Shown here: positions 23,750-35,157 of the stretch, piece by piece
Layout of the letters: every line of letters starts with the position of its first letter
How positions within the stretch are numbered: position 1 is the stretch's first letter
Program-made: the position numbers and the translations under genes
From: Tetracentron sinense
Taxonomy: Eukaryota; Streptophyta; Magnoliopsida; Trochodendrales; Trochodendraceae
Direction of reading: 5' to 3'
Assembly (NCBI GenBank): GCA_015143295.1
Contig: CM026567.1
Span: 15,642,416 to 15,706,415, forward strand
Length of the DNA stretch: 64,000 bases
The notes under the pieces: generated by a model
Told to the model about the DNA's origin: nothing
What the model saw: only the letters and a program-made list of their open reading frames with translations
The model's database searches: none

Positions 23750-24996
23750 GATTTTTAAATCAATATAATTTTACACGTTAATCATTATGCAAAATCAATC
23801 ATAATCTCACATAATAATTTATCGAGAGACAAATTACATCATCATGACCCTTCTTTGGGTCGACCGGTTGAGTCATAACATGTTAGCGATTTCTTCAAAA
23901 ATAAAGGCTAGTTAAGTGTGCTTTATAGAGATATCAATTGCATCATCATGTCCCTCCTTTGGGTCGAGTCATGACATGCTAGCGATTTCCTCAAAATAGT
24001 AGGTTAGTCAAACACAGCTATCACAACATTAAGAAATTTGTCACCTTTGGGCAAATAAATTCCTTAAGTTGTGACATCAACGTTGATTATCTAAATTTGT
24101 GTCATTCCATATCAAGAGAGTTTATAATTGAACCTAATCTAATATGAACATCATAGCACTAGGAAAGATCATTACTGTTGGGCAGATCAATCCTTCAAGC
24201 CATGTTATCCACATTGGGCAGATTAATCCTTCAAGCCATGTTATCCACATTGGGCATTCCATATGAATGTGGAAATATTTATTTCAATAATAGTGGTTTA
24301 ATTTCCTTGGTTAATGACACACAATGTAAGGCTATGATTAGGAATGAATGATTATCATAAAATCCATAAAGTTAAACCGAATAATATGCACAACACAACA
24401 TCGAACTTTTATATGAATGTAAGATAAGTTCAAAACACATAAATAAATTTGTGCATTTCTATATCAGCAATTCACAATCATTATTGATAATAATGCAATA
24501 AATAAACATTCATTCTAGCCATTATATGCAAGCTACATATAAACCTTTTACAAGTTAGCAAATCATTATATAAATCAAAACACTGCCTTAACTGATTCCG
24601 ACAGTCCCAAAAATAGGCTCATTGCATAGATCTCGAAAAAACAAGTGAAACGAGCTTTTACAGGTAAAAAACGGCCTTAAAATGAGTCTAGAAGCTCAAA
24701 AACAAGTTTGCAATTTATATAATTTAAATGGATCAAATCTGATCCGAAAATAGCACACGGAAATCAGGCCATAACTCAATGACCGTAAGTCCGATAGTAC
24801 ATCGTTTCGAAGCCCTCAAAAAGATCTACAACTTTCATGAAGAATGTTTTTCCAGAATCAATCGTTTCGAAGGTCAAAACCTCAGTCAAAAATCAAAAGC
24901 GGGAAAAATACTTTTCTAAATTAATTTTTCCTTTGAAAAGAAAAACCCTTTTGAAAAATAAAACCCCATGTATACAGATGAAAAATACACCATAAT
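23750..24996 (-). other. Untranslated leader of copia element A
   Basis: There are no coding motifs. It contains two imperfect tandem repeats: a unit with CTTTGGGTCGA and ATGYTAGCGATTTC (about 23850-23990) and a 40-bp unit around TTGGGCAGATYAATCCTTCAAGCC (about 24177-24255). The long leader between primer site and gag is also seen, with different sequence, in element B. Confidence 0.7.
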
Positions 24997-25009
24997 CTCT
25001 GACACCAAC
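24997..25009 (-). promoter_or_regulatory. Primer binding site of copia element A
   Basis: The minus strand reads TTGGTGTCAGAG directly after the 5' LTR, one base off the TTGGTATCAGAG complement of the initiator-Met tRNA 3' end used by plant copia elements. Confidence 0.8.
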
Positions 25010-25509
25010 TATAAATCTAAATATTAGATTTATTAATCTCTTAAACATTATAGAGATTAGAGATCTATCATCACATATACATGAAAGTTTTCATTCTAAT
25101 GTAGAACATGTGTTTAACCATCTTACCTTGGTTAAAAGCCATTACACCAATCCGAATGTGCCGAATGAAGTGGTTTGAATACAACTAATGCACAAGGTCT
25201 TCAACCCTCTCCTCTTTCTGGTTCCTCACCACACAATACAATGGGTGTGTATTCTGTATGGGAAAAATTAGAGAGAGAGTTAGGACCTTGCTCTCTTTAT
25301 TTATAGACATTGAAGAAATCCTTCCCATTAAGGAATCTTCAATATTAGAGCTCTCTTAAAATATAACCATGCCTTAATTAGAGAGGTGTATTATCTTCTG
25401 GCTAATTACATCACCTAGTAAAAGATACTAGTATTACAATTAGAGCTTGCCATAACCGGTTAAAGGTCACAATAGTGCATGGCCACACTAAAAGGATAAT
25501 ATTCTAACA
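25010..25509 (-). repeat. 5' LTR of copia element A
   Basis: The minus strand starts TGTTAGAATATTATCC at 25509. It is homologous to 16248-16746. The TTAAG duplication follows directly at 25510. Confidence 0.92.
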
Positions 25510-25514
25510 TTAAG

Positions 25515-25747
25515 GTGTGCGTAGGTCAAAAGTGACAACTCACACAAGATTACCAATCATATTAATCTGATGTGGAGTGGAAAATTGTCACTTTACTCGT
25601 CAATCCCGTAGATGGGTTTGAAAAATCGCTGCGAGCTACTAAGCTCGTGAAGAAAGTGTGTTCAAGTGAAAATCCGTATGCTAAAGATTTTTAAGAGATA
25701 AACATCCTATGCATCTGGGGGATGAGAACTTGTTGTGTTATCAATTT
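25515..25747. other. Intronic DNA, no feature recognised
   Basis: Short AT-rich stretch between element A and the LTR-like repeat; no motif recognised. Confidence 0.4.
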
Positions 25748-26093
25748 TGATGCAACACAAGTAGGAAAAATGAGAAGAATGGATTAACAAGTAGCAAATC
25801 ATGAAAAGTTAAAACTCACCAAGGAAAGTTATAATAATGAAACAAACCATCCTAATAGTAGAACAAATACTATGAGTATTCTTAAAGGAAAATTTAATTC
25901 TTTAATTCACTAACTAATAAAATCACATGACTACATATGTTTATAGAGATTGAAATAGAAATTTCCTACTTTAGTTAGGACTCTAACAAACCGCTTTTAA
26001 ATAATTCTAAACTGATAACAAATAAGTATTCAAAATTTAAATTCCTCACAACCAAAATGGGGTCCACACTAAGGAGGGGCTACGTGTTCCACA
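25748..26093 (-). repeat. LTR-like repeat, copy 2
   Basis: It is similar to 7751-8140 in the same orientation, diverged but collinear. Its ends on the minus strand are near TGTGGAACA and TTGCATCA. It may be a second decayed solo LTR of the same family or the other end of one very old element; the flanks do not share a target duplication. Confidence 0.55.
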
Positions 26094-26149
26094 TTAGAGT
26101 GACTAATGATTCAGGGAGTCAAATGTTTGGAAACCAAAATGTCCTTGAA

Positions 26150-26480
26150 TCAGCATAGCTAGCGGAGATGAAGATGTTTTGAGTGGAGGAACAATGCAAA
26201 GTCATAAGAAATGAACACATTCGAGCGAATCTAGAACTTGCCCTAATATGTGATGAAATAAAGGAGATATGGTTTGCACATGTACAACAAAGACCAAGGA
26301 TAACTCTGCTAAGAAGAGTGATTTGGTACAAATGAAGGCACTAGAAGGGTGAGGAAAAGACCGAAAAGGATGTGTATAGGAATAGCTTGGATAAGGGAAA
26401 TAATGACTAGCGAAATAATGGATATGATTCATGCTGCAGAATAGGAATAGCTTGGATAAGGAAGTGGTAATGACACGATG
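26150..26480 (+). pseudogene. RTE-type LINE relic (C-terminal RT tail)
   Basis: The plus strand encodes a string typical of the C-terminal end of plant RTE-clade LINEs: IRNEHIRANL (about 26205-26235), DEIKEIWFAHVQQRP (about 26255-26300) and a following RRV. Stops and frameshifts occur on both sides and no catalytic RT motifs remain. A short duplicated phrase (AGGAATAGCTTGGATAAGG) lies at about 26378 and 26445. Confidence 0.55.
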
Positions 26481-26966
26481 GCAATAACAATGAAATCAAG
26501 TAATGGATGCTAACATATTTTCATATATTTTAATGATGAGTATTTGTTTTCTTGGCAGGGCAAGGATTAAAATACGGTTTCGAGGATGTAGTGGTCCCAA
26601 CCGAAACCTATACGTATAAATTTTGGTATCGATTTCGGACAATATATATAACTTTTTCCATAAAAAAATCAAATTAATTTTTTAAAAATAAAATGAGTTA
26701 TATGAATCAAATTTTCCAAATATAAAGTCGTAGGAAGCGACTCAAAAACAAAGTAACGAACACAAGTATAATTACACAATAAATAAAAATATAGATATCT
26801 AATAAATGATATGTATTGCCTGTTTCTTATTGATTTAAATATCGTACAAAGGCTACCGCTGATTTTGTATCGGTTTCGGTGATATTTATTTTCATGTCGC
26901 AAAGTATGCATCATTTTCTCAATTTAATATATCAGTGAAGATCCTAACTTCTATTTTTGATGTAAG

Positions 26967-27449
26967 GGACGGGAGACTACTTCAAGTAATGTCCTAGAAG
27001 TGGCTCCACCTCCTGTGGTACCACTCTCACAAGAGGCAGGAGGCCCAAGGGCAGAACCAGAGCTTAAGACCGAATATAAAGTTGCATTTTGGGTAATCCC
27101 AATCTCAGCTGCAGGAATTATTAGTCTATTTGCCGGACTTCCAGGAAACGAAAAGGCAGATCTTACCCACAAAACATTCTTCAAAGCGTACACATCATTA
27201 ACATATGCATCATTTATTTCAGGACTAGGACTGCTCGTACTCACTAAGAGACGTGAAACTAAAACTAGCCCAGGCTTGGTTGTGATTGTCAAAATTACTA
27301 TGTGGGTCACCTTGGGATCGGTAACTTACGCCATCAGTTTTGCAACTTGCATTCTACTGCACATGACCTTAATTGCACTAATTCCTGTTCTAGTTGGTCC
27401 CATAGTATTTGTTGGGCTGGTTATGTTTCTCAAATATGTAATGAAGTAA
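26967..27449 (+). CDS. Host gene candidate, exon 4 (four-helix membrane domain)
   Basis: The longest non-transposon frame in this part of the window. The acceptor is TTTTTGATGTAAG at 26966, and the phase matches exon 3, so exons 1-4 give 342 residues. Exon 4 supplies residues 183-342: a Pro-rich linker (about 194-215), then four hydrophobic helices at about 221-240, 258-275, 294-313 and 315-337, with a basic loop (KRRETKT) between helices 2 and 3, and a short KYVMK tail before TAA. The first 11 codons lie upstream of the first GTG/ATG-like codon, so this exon needs splicing to be translated. The helix layout faintly recalls the C-terminal membrane domain of plant ankyrin/PGG proteins, but no diagnostic motif was seen and the family is unknown. 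Confidence 0.6.
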   Translation, partial: GRETTSSNVLEVAPPPVVPLSQEAGGPRAEPELKTEYKVAFWVIPISAAGIISLFAGLPGNEKADLTHKTFFKAYTSLTYASFISGLGLLVLTKRRETKTSPGLVVIVKITMWVTLGSVTYAISFATCILLHMTLIALIPVLVGPIVFVGLVMFLKYVMK

Positions 27450-27968
27450 TTATAGTCTGTATTTGTAGTGTTAGGTTTACTTTTTTCCTATTTTTTAGAT
27501 GGATCACGATAGACCAGAAGTCTATTTATTCTATTATGATACTCATTTATGTTCTTTAATGGTTGTCATGGATTATCATATGTTTACCATCACCTGAAAT
27601 ATTTTATATTGTGTATTATGTGCCTATGATTCTGTGGGAATGTAAGAAACATGATGTTTCACTCTCAATCATTTTTGCTTGAATATCTTCATAATGGTCG
27701 CCTGAGATCTCCTACTGGATATTGACATGATTGAATATGAGCTTGTTTATGGTTCCAAATTTATCCGATGTCTCAAAAGAGATCAATATGAGCTTGTTTG
27801 ACCATTTGGCTTTGTGATCTTGCAAGGATAGAACATTCAAGACAAGACAGTTAACTGAGTTCACAGATGCAGGTCTATGTTGCGTTTTAGAGTATTGACA
27901 GCTTCGGCAGCTCAACTTATTTATGCTGGTGATGAGATCGATCAATATTCCATAATTTACTAACATAC
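27450..27968. other. 3' flank of the host gene candidate
   Basis: No gene is recognised. No perfect AATAAA signal was seen close to the stop codon. Confidence 0.4.
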
Positions 27969-28321
27969 TAGGTGGCGTTTGTTAACACTAGTCTAAAAAG
28001 AAGTGCTTATTTGAAAATTATGCTTAGTTGGACTTTAGATTGTTAAGTTGAAGGTTAATTGCATGTCTACATTTTAGAGATTTTAGGGATAAAAACCCTT
28101 ACTTTAAAAAGTAGCTATAGAGTTACTTTTTAAAGTAGATATTTTTATCCCTAAAATCTCTAAAATGTAGACATGCAAACCTTCAACTTAAAAATCCAAA
28201 GTCCAACTAAGCATAATTTTCAAATAAGCACTTCTTTTTATTTCAGTGTTGACAAACACCACCTAAGCATAATTTTCAAATAAGCACTTTTTTTTAGACT
28301 AGTATTAACAAACGCCACCTA
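27969..28321. mobile_element. Foldback MITE with duplicated right arm
   Basis: The left terminus TAGGTGGCGTTTGTTAACACTAG is the inverted complement of the right terminus ending at 28321, and the arms pair almost to the centre (loop near 28115), so the element is nearly one long hairpin. The right 56 bp are present twice: a first terminus ends at 28265 and a second at 28321. The ends are hAT-like, but no 8-bp duplication was found. Instead a 22-bp sequence just before the element (27949-27970) recurs exactly at 28353-28374. Confidence 0.8.
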
Positions 28322-28374
28322 AATGTCTTTTAATGGTGTGACAGTTGGAAAGTCCATAATTTACTAACATACTA

Positions 28375-30386
28375 AATGATACATTTGTACTCAAACGAAA
28401 GGGCTGGGTCGGACAAGGTTATGCATAACCTTTTCTAAAGTAGTAGGAAGACAGAAAAGAGGTCAAGCATGACCAAATCAATAGTGGGTATTTGTGCGAC
28501 AGGTAATCCAATTTGACATGGCATAATCCTGGGCCTGACCAGGGCTTAATCACCAAGTGATTCGAGTTAAACTCAGTTCACCTCCAGTGCTAACTGGCGA
28601 GCAAGCTGCTAGCATTGGCGCTGTCACTTACCCATTTACTTCTTGAGCAACTGCGAAGGGTACTTATTGCATCCCTGTTAATGCTGGTGGGCTTCCCGTT
28701 AACATTGGAGGTGATCTCCAAGTCTTCGTTTCCCAATTGGGATTAAGACCATACAATGCCTATAAAAATATATTCTAAGCATGGAAAAGGCATTGGAAGG
28801 TTTTGGACTAAATGCCGTAAGTAAAAGATGCTTAAAACCGTAGGACACACAGGAAACAATCATACCCAAATAATATGGAGATTCAAAGCATGCTTACGGA
28901 TGAGAAAAGATGAAAAGAAGCATAAAACATGCAACGATTACATATGTTACTACATAAGAGGGTTTCTTACTGTATGTTGCAGTAAATATTCACAGCGATT
29001 TGAAGAAAGGAGGGGTAGATTCTCAAGAATCCTCTGCAACAAGCGTGGTACTAAAGCCCAAAATTGAGGCTATTCTAGGCCAAACAGAGCCTTAGGAGAG
29101 TGAATGGAGATCTAAAACTCCTAAAGGGATGGTTTACAATTATAGAAAAGGATGGTAAAATGTGAGAAAAAACTGGGCAAGAGCAGCCATTCTAAAGCAA
29201 ACAGAGCGGGAGCTGCTGAATGGAACATCAAACTAGGGACACTAGAAATTCTTACTTTAATCAAGACATCATTATTATGAGGAAGCAATGCTGAGAAGTG
29301 GAGTTTAATTACATCAGCAAAGAGGCTATAACTCTCTAGCCCATCTGTTAGCTCAACAAGCATTAAACGAGAGCCTCCTAAATCATGGGTATGTTTGACC
29401 CGACCTGTTTTTGGTATTTTGATCCGTTTTGTCTCTTATGTTGTAAACATAAGGTGTAAAGGGGAACAGGGTTTCTAAGTGTTTTTGTAGAAATCTCCTT
29501 ATAGATTTAGTGGATTGATCATAGTTGTCCGTAAACGTAGGCATCTTACCAAATCACGTAAATCTTATGAAGTCTTATAATTTGTTCTTTATTTCACTTT
29601 GTTAGTTTTATCATTTCATTGTCTTAGCACGCTTTCACACATGTATAGAAGGCTAAATTCAGGTTCTGTAACTTCTTGCCTTTAAGCAATGAATTATCTC
29701 TTAAACAAAAGAAAAAATCTTGTAATAGGTTGGTTGGCATTAGGAATAGCGGCCACCCATTTTGGGCTTACTCGCGGGTTGGTCTTCCTTGCAAGAAATC
29801 TTCGGACACCGTGCTTAAGGGTCATCATCTAAGGCCCCGCACGGCTGTCAATGGATTCAGATAAATTCGATTATGATTATTTGGATGATTATCCAGTAAC
29901 GTATTTGTAGGAATGAGTTCGGATAACACTATACATCGGTTTATGATTCTCTTTTCCACCTTACATATAATTATAGTTTATTAGATTAAAAATACCCTTA
30001 ATGATATGTAATTTCACATAATTTTAAGGCATCAAATTATTAAATTAGGATAAAAATAATAATTCCACATCCCTATATAATATATCATTCACTCTAATCC
30101 CTACCTCCGTTTGGTTAGGTAGAAAATAGGGATTAGAATAGAAAGGAGAAAGGAATTCTATTTTTTAGCGTTGGGTTTATAAGAAAAATTGTGAAAAATA
30201 TTAAAAAATGAGAAGATCAGCACCTAATTTTCTTCAAGGATTTCATTTCCTCCCAAAATCTTGGATTTGGGGTGAAAAAAAAGAGAAAATCCCCACTTAT
30301 GTCTTGTCCCAAAATCCCAAACCCCACTAACACTTCTACTGCCACCGCCTCCACTACTGTTGCCACTACCACCATCAGCCATCACC
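28375..30386. other. Intergenic DNA, no gene recognised
   Basis: Only short frames without domains occur (for example 28828-29067). A loose inverted pair (CACCTCCAGTGCTAAC / GTTAACATTGGAGGTG) lies at about 28580-28713. The stretch ends at the poly(T) that marks the 3' end of the next LINE. Confidence 0.4.
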
Positions 30387-30387
30387 T

Positions 30388-32899
30388 TTTTTTTTTTTGG
30401 TAGGAAACTAATAATTTATTCAAATAAAGGAACAATGTACATGGGATTTTCCTTGGTACATATTCCAGTTTGAAAAAACTTTGATGCCTCCACATTTGCT
30501 ATTTTTGCAAGATTATGAGCTTCTGAATTTTGAGATCTATGCACCCACGAAATAGAGGAATTTGGGAAATTTCTCCGTAAAATTTTGATGTCTTCAAAGA
30601 TTGACTTGATATCCCAATGAGGGGGGCCTGCATCTTCACAAATAGCATGCATAATATATTGAGAGTCACCTTCGAGGATGAACTGATTTCAATTATTTTG
30701 GAGGTAGAGCATCAACCCCAGAAAAACCGTTTTTGCCTCAGCTTGTCTCGCATTGCTAGGGCAGATGGGAAAACAAAACGATGCAACACACCTGCAGTAT
30801 GAGTCCGAGCCAGCCCACCCACGCTTGATATGGAGCCATCCGCAGAAGAAGACCCATCCACATTAATCTTCAACCAACCACTTGGAGGGGAGATCCATAG
30901 AAAATTATTTGAAGCAGCTTTGGGAGGTCTAGACATTGAAGAAGTGAAGATATCTGAAACCGGGTTAGCATTTTGAGCAGAAGAGACTAACTCCAGAGCA
31001 TACACATTTGCTCTCTCAACTGTATTGCGAGGATCAGGTTTGGATTTCTCAAAAATAAATTCATTTCTAGTTTTCCAGATCATCCACAACACACAAATAA
31101 TTCTTATAGTTGCCTCAAAATTATTAGCCTTGAGCATATTTCCTTTCGACCACCAGTCCCACCACTTCTCCATAGATACGACATTGCCCTTTTTACTATG
31201 ATAGCTAACTGATGATCCAAACCATACACATCTTGCAAACTCACATTCGAGGAAAAGATGAACTCCAGACTCGAGTTCATTTCCACACATTTTGCATACC
31301 GGGTCAACATCAATATTCCTCCTTTTAAGATTTTCCCCTACTGCTAGAATATCTGAAATACACCTCCACATGAATAAAAACAATTTAGGAGGAAGCGGGA
31401 TCTTCCATAATGAACTCCATCCCGAGTCCTGGATATTATCTGTGGATGAGGATGCATTTTTTAGTCTCCAAGGGTCATTCATGGTAGCCAAATGATAAGT
31501 AGATTTTACACTGAAAACTCCCTTGGGTTCAAAGTGCCATACCCATGAGTCTCTTAAACCAAGGACACTAGGTTGAATCTCTCGTATATTCTTTCTCTCT
31601 ATGCTGGAAAATAAATTGCAGATAAGTTCAGTTTTCCATTGTTTTGAAATAGGGTCAAGAAAATGAGAGACTTTATTGAAAAGGCACCCCTCTGGTTTTG
31701 GGGATACGGCTAGAAAATGAGGCATATTCGGTAGCCAAGGATCTTTCCAAGGATCAATTGAGAAGCCCGAACCGACCTGTCACCGGATACCAAGCTTGAG
31801 AAGGTCCCGCCCATAAAGGATGCTTTTTCAGCCCTAGGATTCTCTGTAACAACTTCTAGCATGCATAAAATCATTGTTAGGAAAATAGAGAGACTTTAAA
31901 ATTCTGCTCCACAAGAGGTTTGGCATGAGAGTCAATCTCCAAGTTTGTTTTGCTAGCAGAGCCTGGTTGAAGAAAGCCATATTTCTGAAACCAAGTCCCC
32001 CAGTAGATTTGGAATAGCACATTTTTCTCCAGCTTCGCCAATGGATTCGACTTTCCTCCTCTTTTTGACCCCACCAATACTGAGATATCGTTGAATTAAT
32101 AAAGTCGAACCATTTAGATGTTATTTTGAAATAGCTCATAGCATAACAAGGAATAGATTGAGCCATTGCTTTGATCAATATAGCTCTCCCAGCTTGCGAT
32201 AAAAGAGAACCTTTCCATCCTTTGATTTTAGAGAGTATCCTTTCCTTTAGATACCCAAATAAATTTGTTTTTGATCTTCCGAACATTGTTGGTAGACCCA
32301 AATACTTGTCTGGAGGGGCTAGAGATAGGATATTCAGATGGGCTGACAGTGATAACCTTTTCGCTTCTGGAGTATTACTAATGAATGTGATCCCTAATTT
32401 TTGAAAATTAATGGCTTGCCCTGACGCTTTGCAATAACAATCAAGAATCTCCATAAGGTGATTGCATTCATCTAGCTCTGTATTCAGAAAAAGAAACCTG
32501 TCATCTGCAAAAAGAAGATGAGAGAGAGGAGGAGCTGTTCTGGCCACTTTAATACCACTCAATAAAATACAGTCTAAGGAATGTCTGATCATCGAAGATA
32601 GAGCTTTAGTACACATGATGAATAAATATGAGGATAAAGGATCCCCTTGTCGAAGCCCTCTGGAAGGATAAATATGACCGACAGGCTCTCCATTAATGAG
32701 AATAGAAAAAGAAACAGTCTTCACACACTGCATAATAAGTTGCCTCCATCTTGCACAAAATCCCATTTTTTCCATCACCCTTTCAAGAAAAGACCATTCC
32801 AGCCGGTCATAAGCTTTACTCATATCAAGCTTCATTGCGAGTTGATGCTTTCCTCCATGTTTGAGTCTTTTTAGATAGTGAAAGATCTCGTGAGCTATA
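30388..32899 (-). pseudogene. L1-like LINE, 3' half (RT to RNase H)
   Basis: The minus strand encodes the RT palm from KLDMSKAYDRLEWSFL (about 32785-32835), SRGLRQGDPLSSYLF (about 32620-32670), HLLFADDRFLFLN (about 32490-32530, FADD intact), the thumb (KYLGLPTMFGRSKTN, about 32250-32310), a CKMCGNELESGVHLFLECEFARCVW zinc-binding region (about 31225-31300) and an RNase H with KINVDGSSS (about 30850) and NSEAHNLAK (about 30510-30540). Frameshifts at about 31800 and 30700 break it. A poly(A) tail (poly(T) at 30386-30400 on the plus strand) marks the 3' end. The upstream half lies at 38726-39680, beyond an inserted gypsy element. Confidence 0.9.
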
Positions 32900-32904
32900 A
32901 GAAC

Positions 32905-35057
32905 TGTCGCGACCCAAAACCCACCCTAGGAGTTAGAGTGAACTTTGGACGACTAATCATGGCTTACATGACTTGCTTGACAAACCAACTTGCAAAAACC
33001 CACAGAGCATATACAATAGAGGATGACAGCAGAAACATAACTATAAAACACAGCGGAAGTCTAACAACCTCTAAGTATATACACATGGTCCAAGTTTAAT
33101 ACAAAGAAATCAAAACAAAGAAAGTGCGGACATGCCCGCCAAAATACATGGATATAATCACTCATGCTCACCCACAGCTAATCCACTCAGAATCTAACAC
33201 CACCTACTGATAACCCTCTACGGGAGGTTCCTCCAAAGGCTCCTCGACGTACTCCTCCTCCACCTATGGACCAGGAGCACAAACATCAAATGGAGCAGCA
33301 GCTCCCTCAGAACCTGCCGACATAAGAAGTACGGCTGAGTATGGAATACTCAGCGGGTACTAAGCACTAACCAACAGTCATAGCATACATAAAGCAGGAA
33401 ACAATTCACGCATATAAGGCAAGAATGATTCATATCATGACAATAAAGTAAAGCAATATAATTCATCATTTTGCATTCATAAAAGCCGGTAAAACCCTTG
33501 AAATCTTGTGCACTTGACTTGACTGAAATTACCCTTTTTATGCTTGAAACCTTGTCTACCGTGTCATGCGTGTCATGCTTGTATCATGCGTGTATCATGC
33601 TTGCTTGTTCTGAAAAGTAATCTACTTGTGAGGGAAGGGAGACCCTTCTTCCTAGAATGCTCATGCTTGTCCTTCCACTTGTGAGATGTCCTTGTGAGAT
33701 GCACTTGCGAGGGAAGGGAGACCCTTCTTATGATATGTATGCACTTGCGAGGGAAGGGAGACCCTTCTTATGAAAATGTATGATTGTCTTGTCCTTACCA
33801 AAAGCGAGGTAAAACATATCGTAGGATATGCCCCACCTCTAAATCCCATTCTTGAAAACCTCGGTAAATCATGTCATGTATGCGTGCTCGTGAGGTCGTG
33901 TGCATACTTGCATTTGGAATTAAATATTGTATTTGAGTAATTCATAACACATAACATCAATGATTAGAGCAATTTAGTATTCATATCATTTAGGCAAAGC
34001 GAACAATCACACTATCATGACGCTAGCAATTTCCATAAATCTTAAACATGCAATTTCTTAATTTATTAATCATTTCATTCACCTTGGCATTTCATCAAAC
34101 ATGGTGCTTTCATTATTTATTAACCCTACAACATGCTTTTCTAAGTGGGTTATGCTCACATCATACGTGTTTGTTCATTATGGATACAATGCCCTCCCCA
34201 TTTCATTCATCACATCATTTCACACGGCATCCAATCGCCAATTCCGTCTCCATTCACCATTCACACCCATCCATCTCATAGCACATGTGTAAATGAGAGA
34301 AAACAAAGAGAAGTAAAGTAAAAGAAGGAACTATAACTAGGAGGGTAGCAAGAAGTACCGACCTTGATCAAGTGAGGAAGAAATCCCCTTCCAAAAACGA
34401 CCGTGAGTTGCTGCCCTAGCTTGAGGAGATGCTCCTCATGAGTTTGTGCCTTGATCTTGAAGAAAAATGGGCTTGAGTTGAGTGTGGGTTCACAAACCCC
34501 TTGATTTCTCTCCAAAATGGAAACCCTAGGTTTAGGAATCGCCCTCTCCTCTCTTCTTATCTCCCAATCTCTCTAAGTGTCGAAATGAAGCCCTAAAGGC
34601 TCGGGTTAAACTCTTAAGGTAAGAGTAAACTGACCAAAAGACCATAATACCCTTACTGAAATTTCTGCAAAAACGCGAGTACCGAGCGATCGGTGTTAAT
34701 GACCGAGCGATCGGTGTGTTGACCGAGCTCTAGACCAAAAATCAACTCTCTGAAAAATTTCCCCATACAAAAATCTTCACCAGTCGATAGCTACCGAGCG
34801 ATCGGTTTTGGACCGATCGATCGCTCCATGGACCGAGTGATCAGTGGTCTGCAGGTCCAAACTATTTTGGCCATAACTTTTGACTCGCTCGTCGGATTTT
34901 GACGATTCAACTTGCGTTGGGTTCGTACTTCGAAAAGGAACATTTCTGACGTTTCGGAATTTCTAATTTCTTCCTTATTTATTAATTATACCTCTTTAAA
35001 GGCAAAATGGCAACGAAAGTGTCATGCATTAAATGTGAAAAGGTCCGGGGCTCTACA
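32905..35057 (-). repeat. 3' LTR of gypsy element F
   Basis: TG...CA ends: the minus strand starts TGTAGAGCCCCGGACC at 35057 and ends GGGTCGCGACA at 32905. It contains a palindrome cluster (about 34687-34852: ACCGAGCGATCGGT words) and a tandem array of AGGGAAGGGAGACCCTTCTT units (about 33630-33775). The base 5-mer just outside is AGAAC. Confidence 0.88.
33630..33775 (-). repeat. Tandem GGGAAGGGAGACCC units in the gypsy LTR
   Basis: Three copies of a unit containing GCGAGGGAAGGGAGACCC (one with TGTGAGG) occur at about 33630, 33705 and 33748, separated by related ACTTGTGAGATG spacers. Confidence 0.8.
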
Positions 35058-35070
35058 TCCTCCCCCCTTA
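35058..35070 (-). promoter_or_regulatory. Polypurine tract of gypsy element F
   Basis: The minus strand reads TAAGGGGGGAGGA directly before the LTR start. Confidence 0.85.
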
Positions 35071-35157
35071 CAAAAATTTCGTCCTCGAAATTTAGACGCT
35101 ACTTTCATTACAAACCAAAAAGAAAATTACAAGTCATATACAAACTTATACAAAAAC

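Larger units (their letters stand above)
16248..25509 (-). mobile_element. Complete but degenerate Ty1/copia retrotransposon (element A)
   Basis: Both LTRs are present (16248-16746 and 25010-25509, about 500 bp each, clearly homologous) and the element is flanked by a perfect TTAAG target duplication (16243-16247 and 25510-25514). On the minus strand the order is 5' LTR, primer binding site, a leader of about 1.2 kb, gag, protease, integrase, RT, RNase H, polypurine tract, 3' LTR: the copia order. A 2.2-kb solo LTR (20941-23148) interrupts gag. Many frameshifts and stops show it is inactive. Its proteins are closest, within this window, to element B (50129-54196). It sits in the large intron of the host gene candidate, antisense to it. 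Confidence 0.93.

Noticed and set aside
7751..26093. Calling the two LTR-like repeats the LTRs of one element
   Set aside because: Flanking 5-mers do not match and no internal domain of a third element is left between them.
26669..26914. 81-codon minus-strand frame before exon 4
   Set aside because: AT-driven composition, no domain, and it lies in the intron directly upstream of the exon 4 acceptor.
33630..33775. A CRISPR-like array
   Set aside because: Only three unequal units inside a plant retrotransposon LTR, with related rather than unique spacers.
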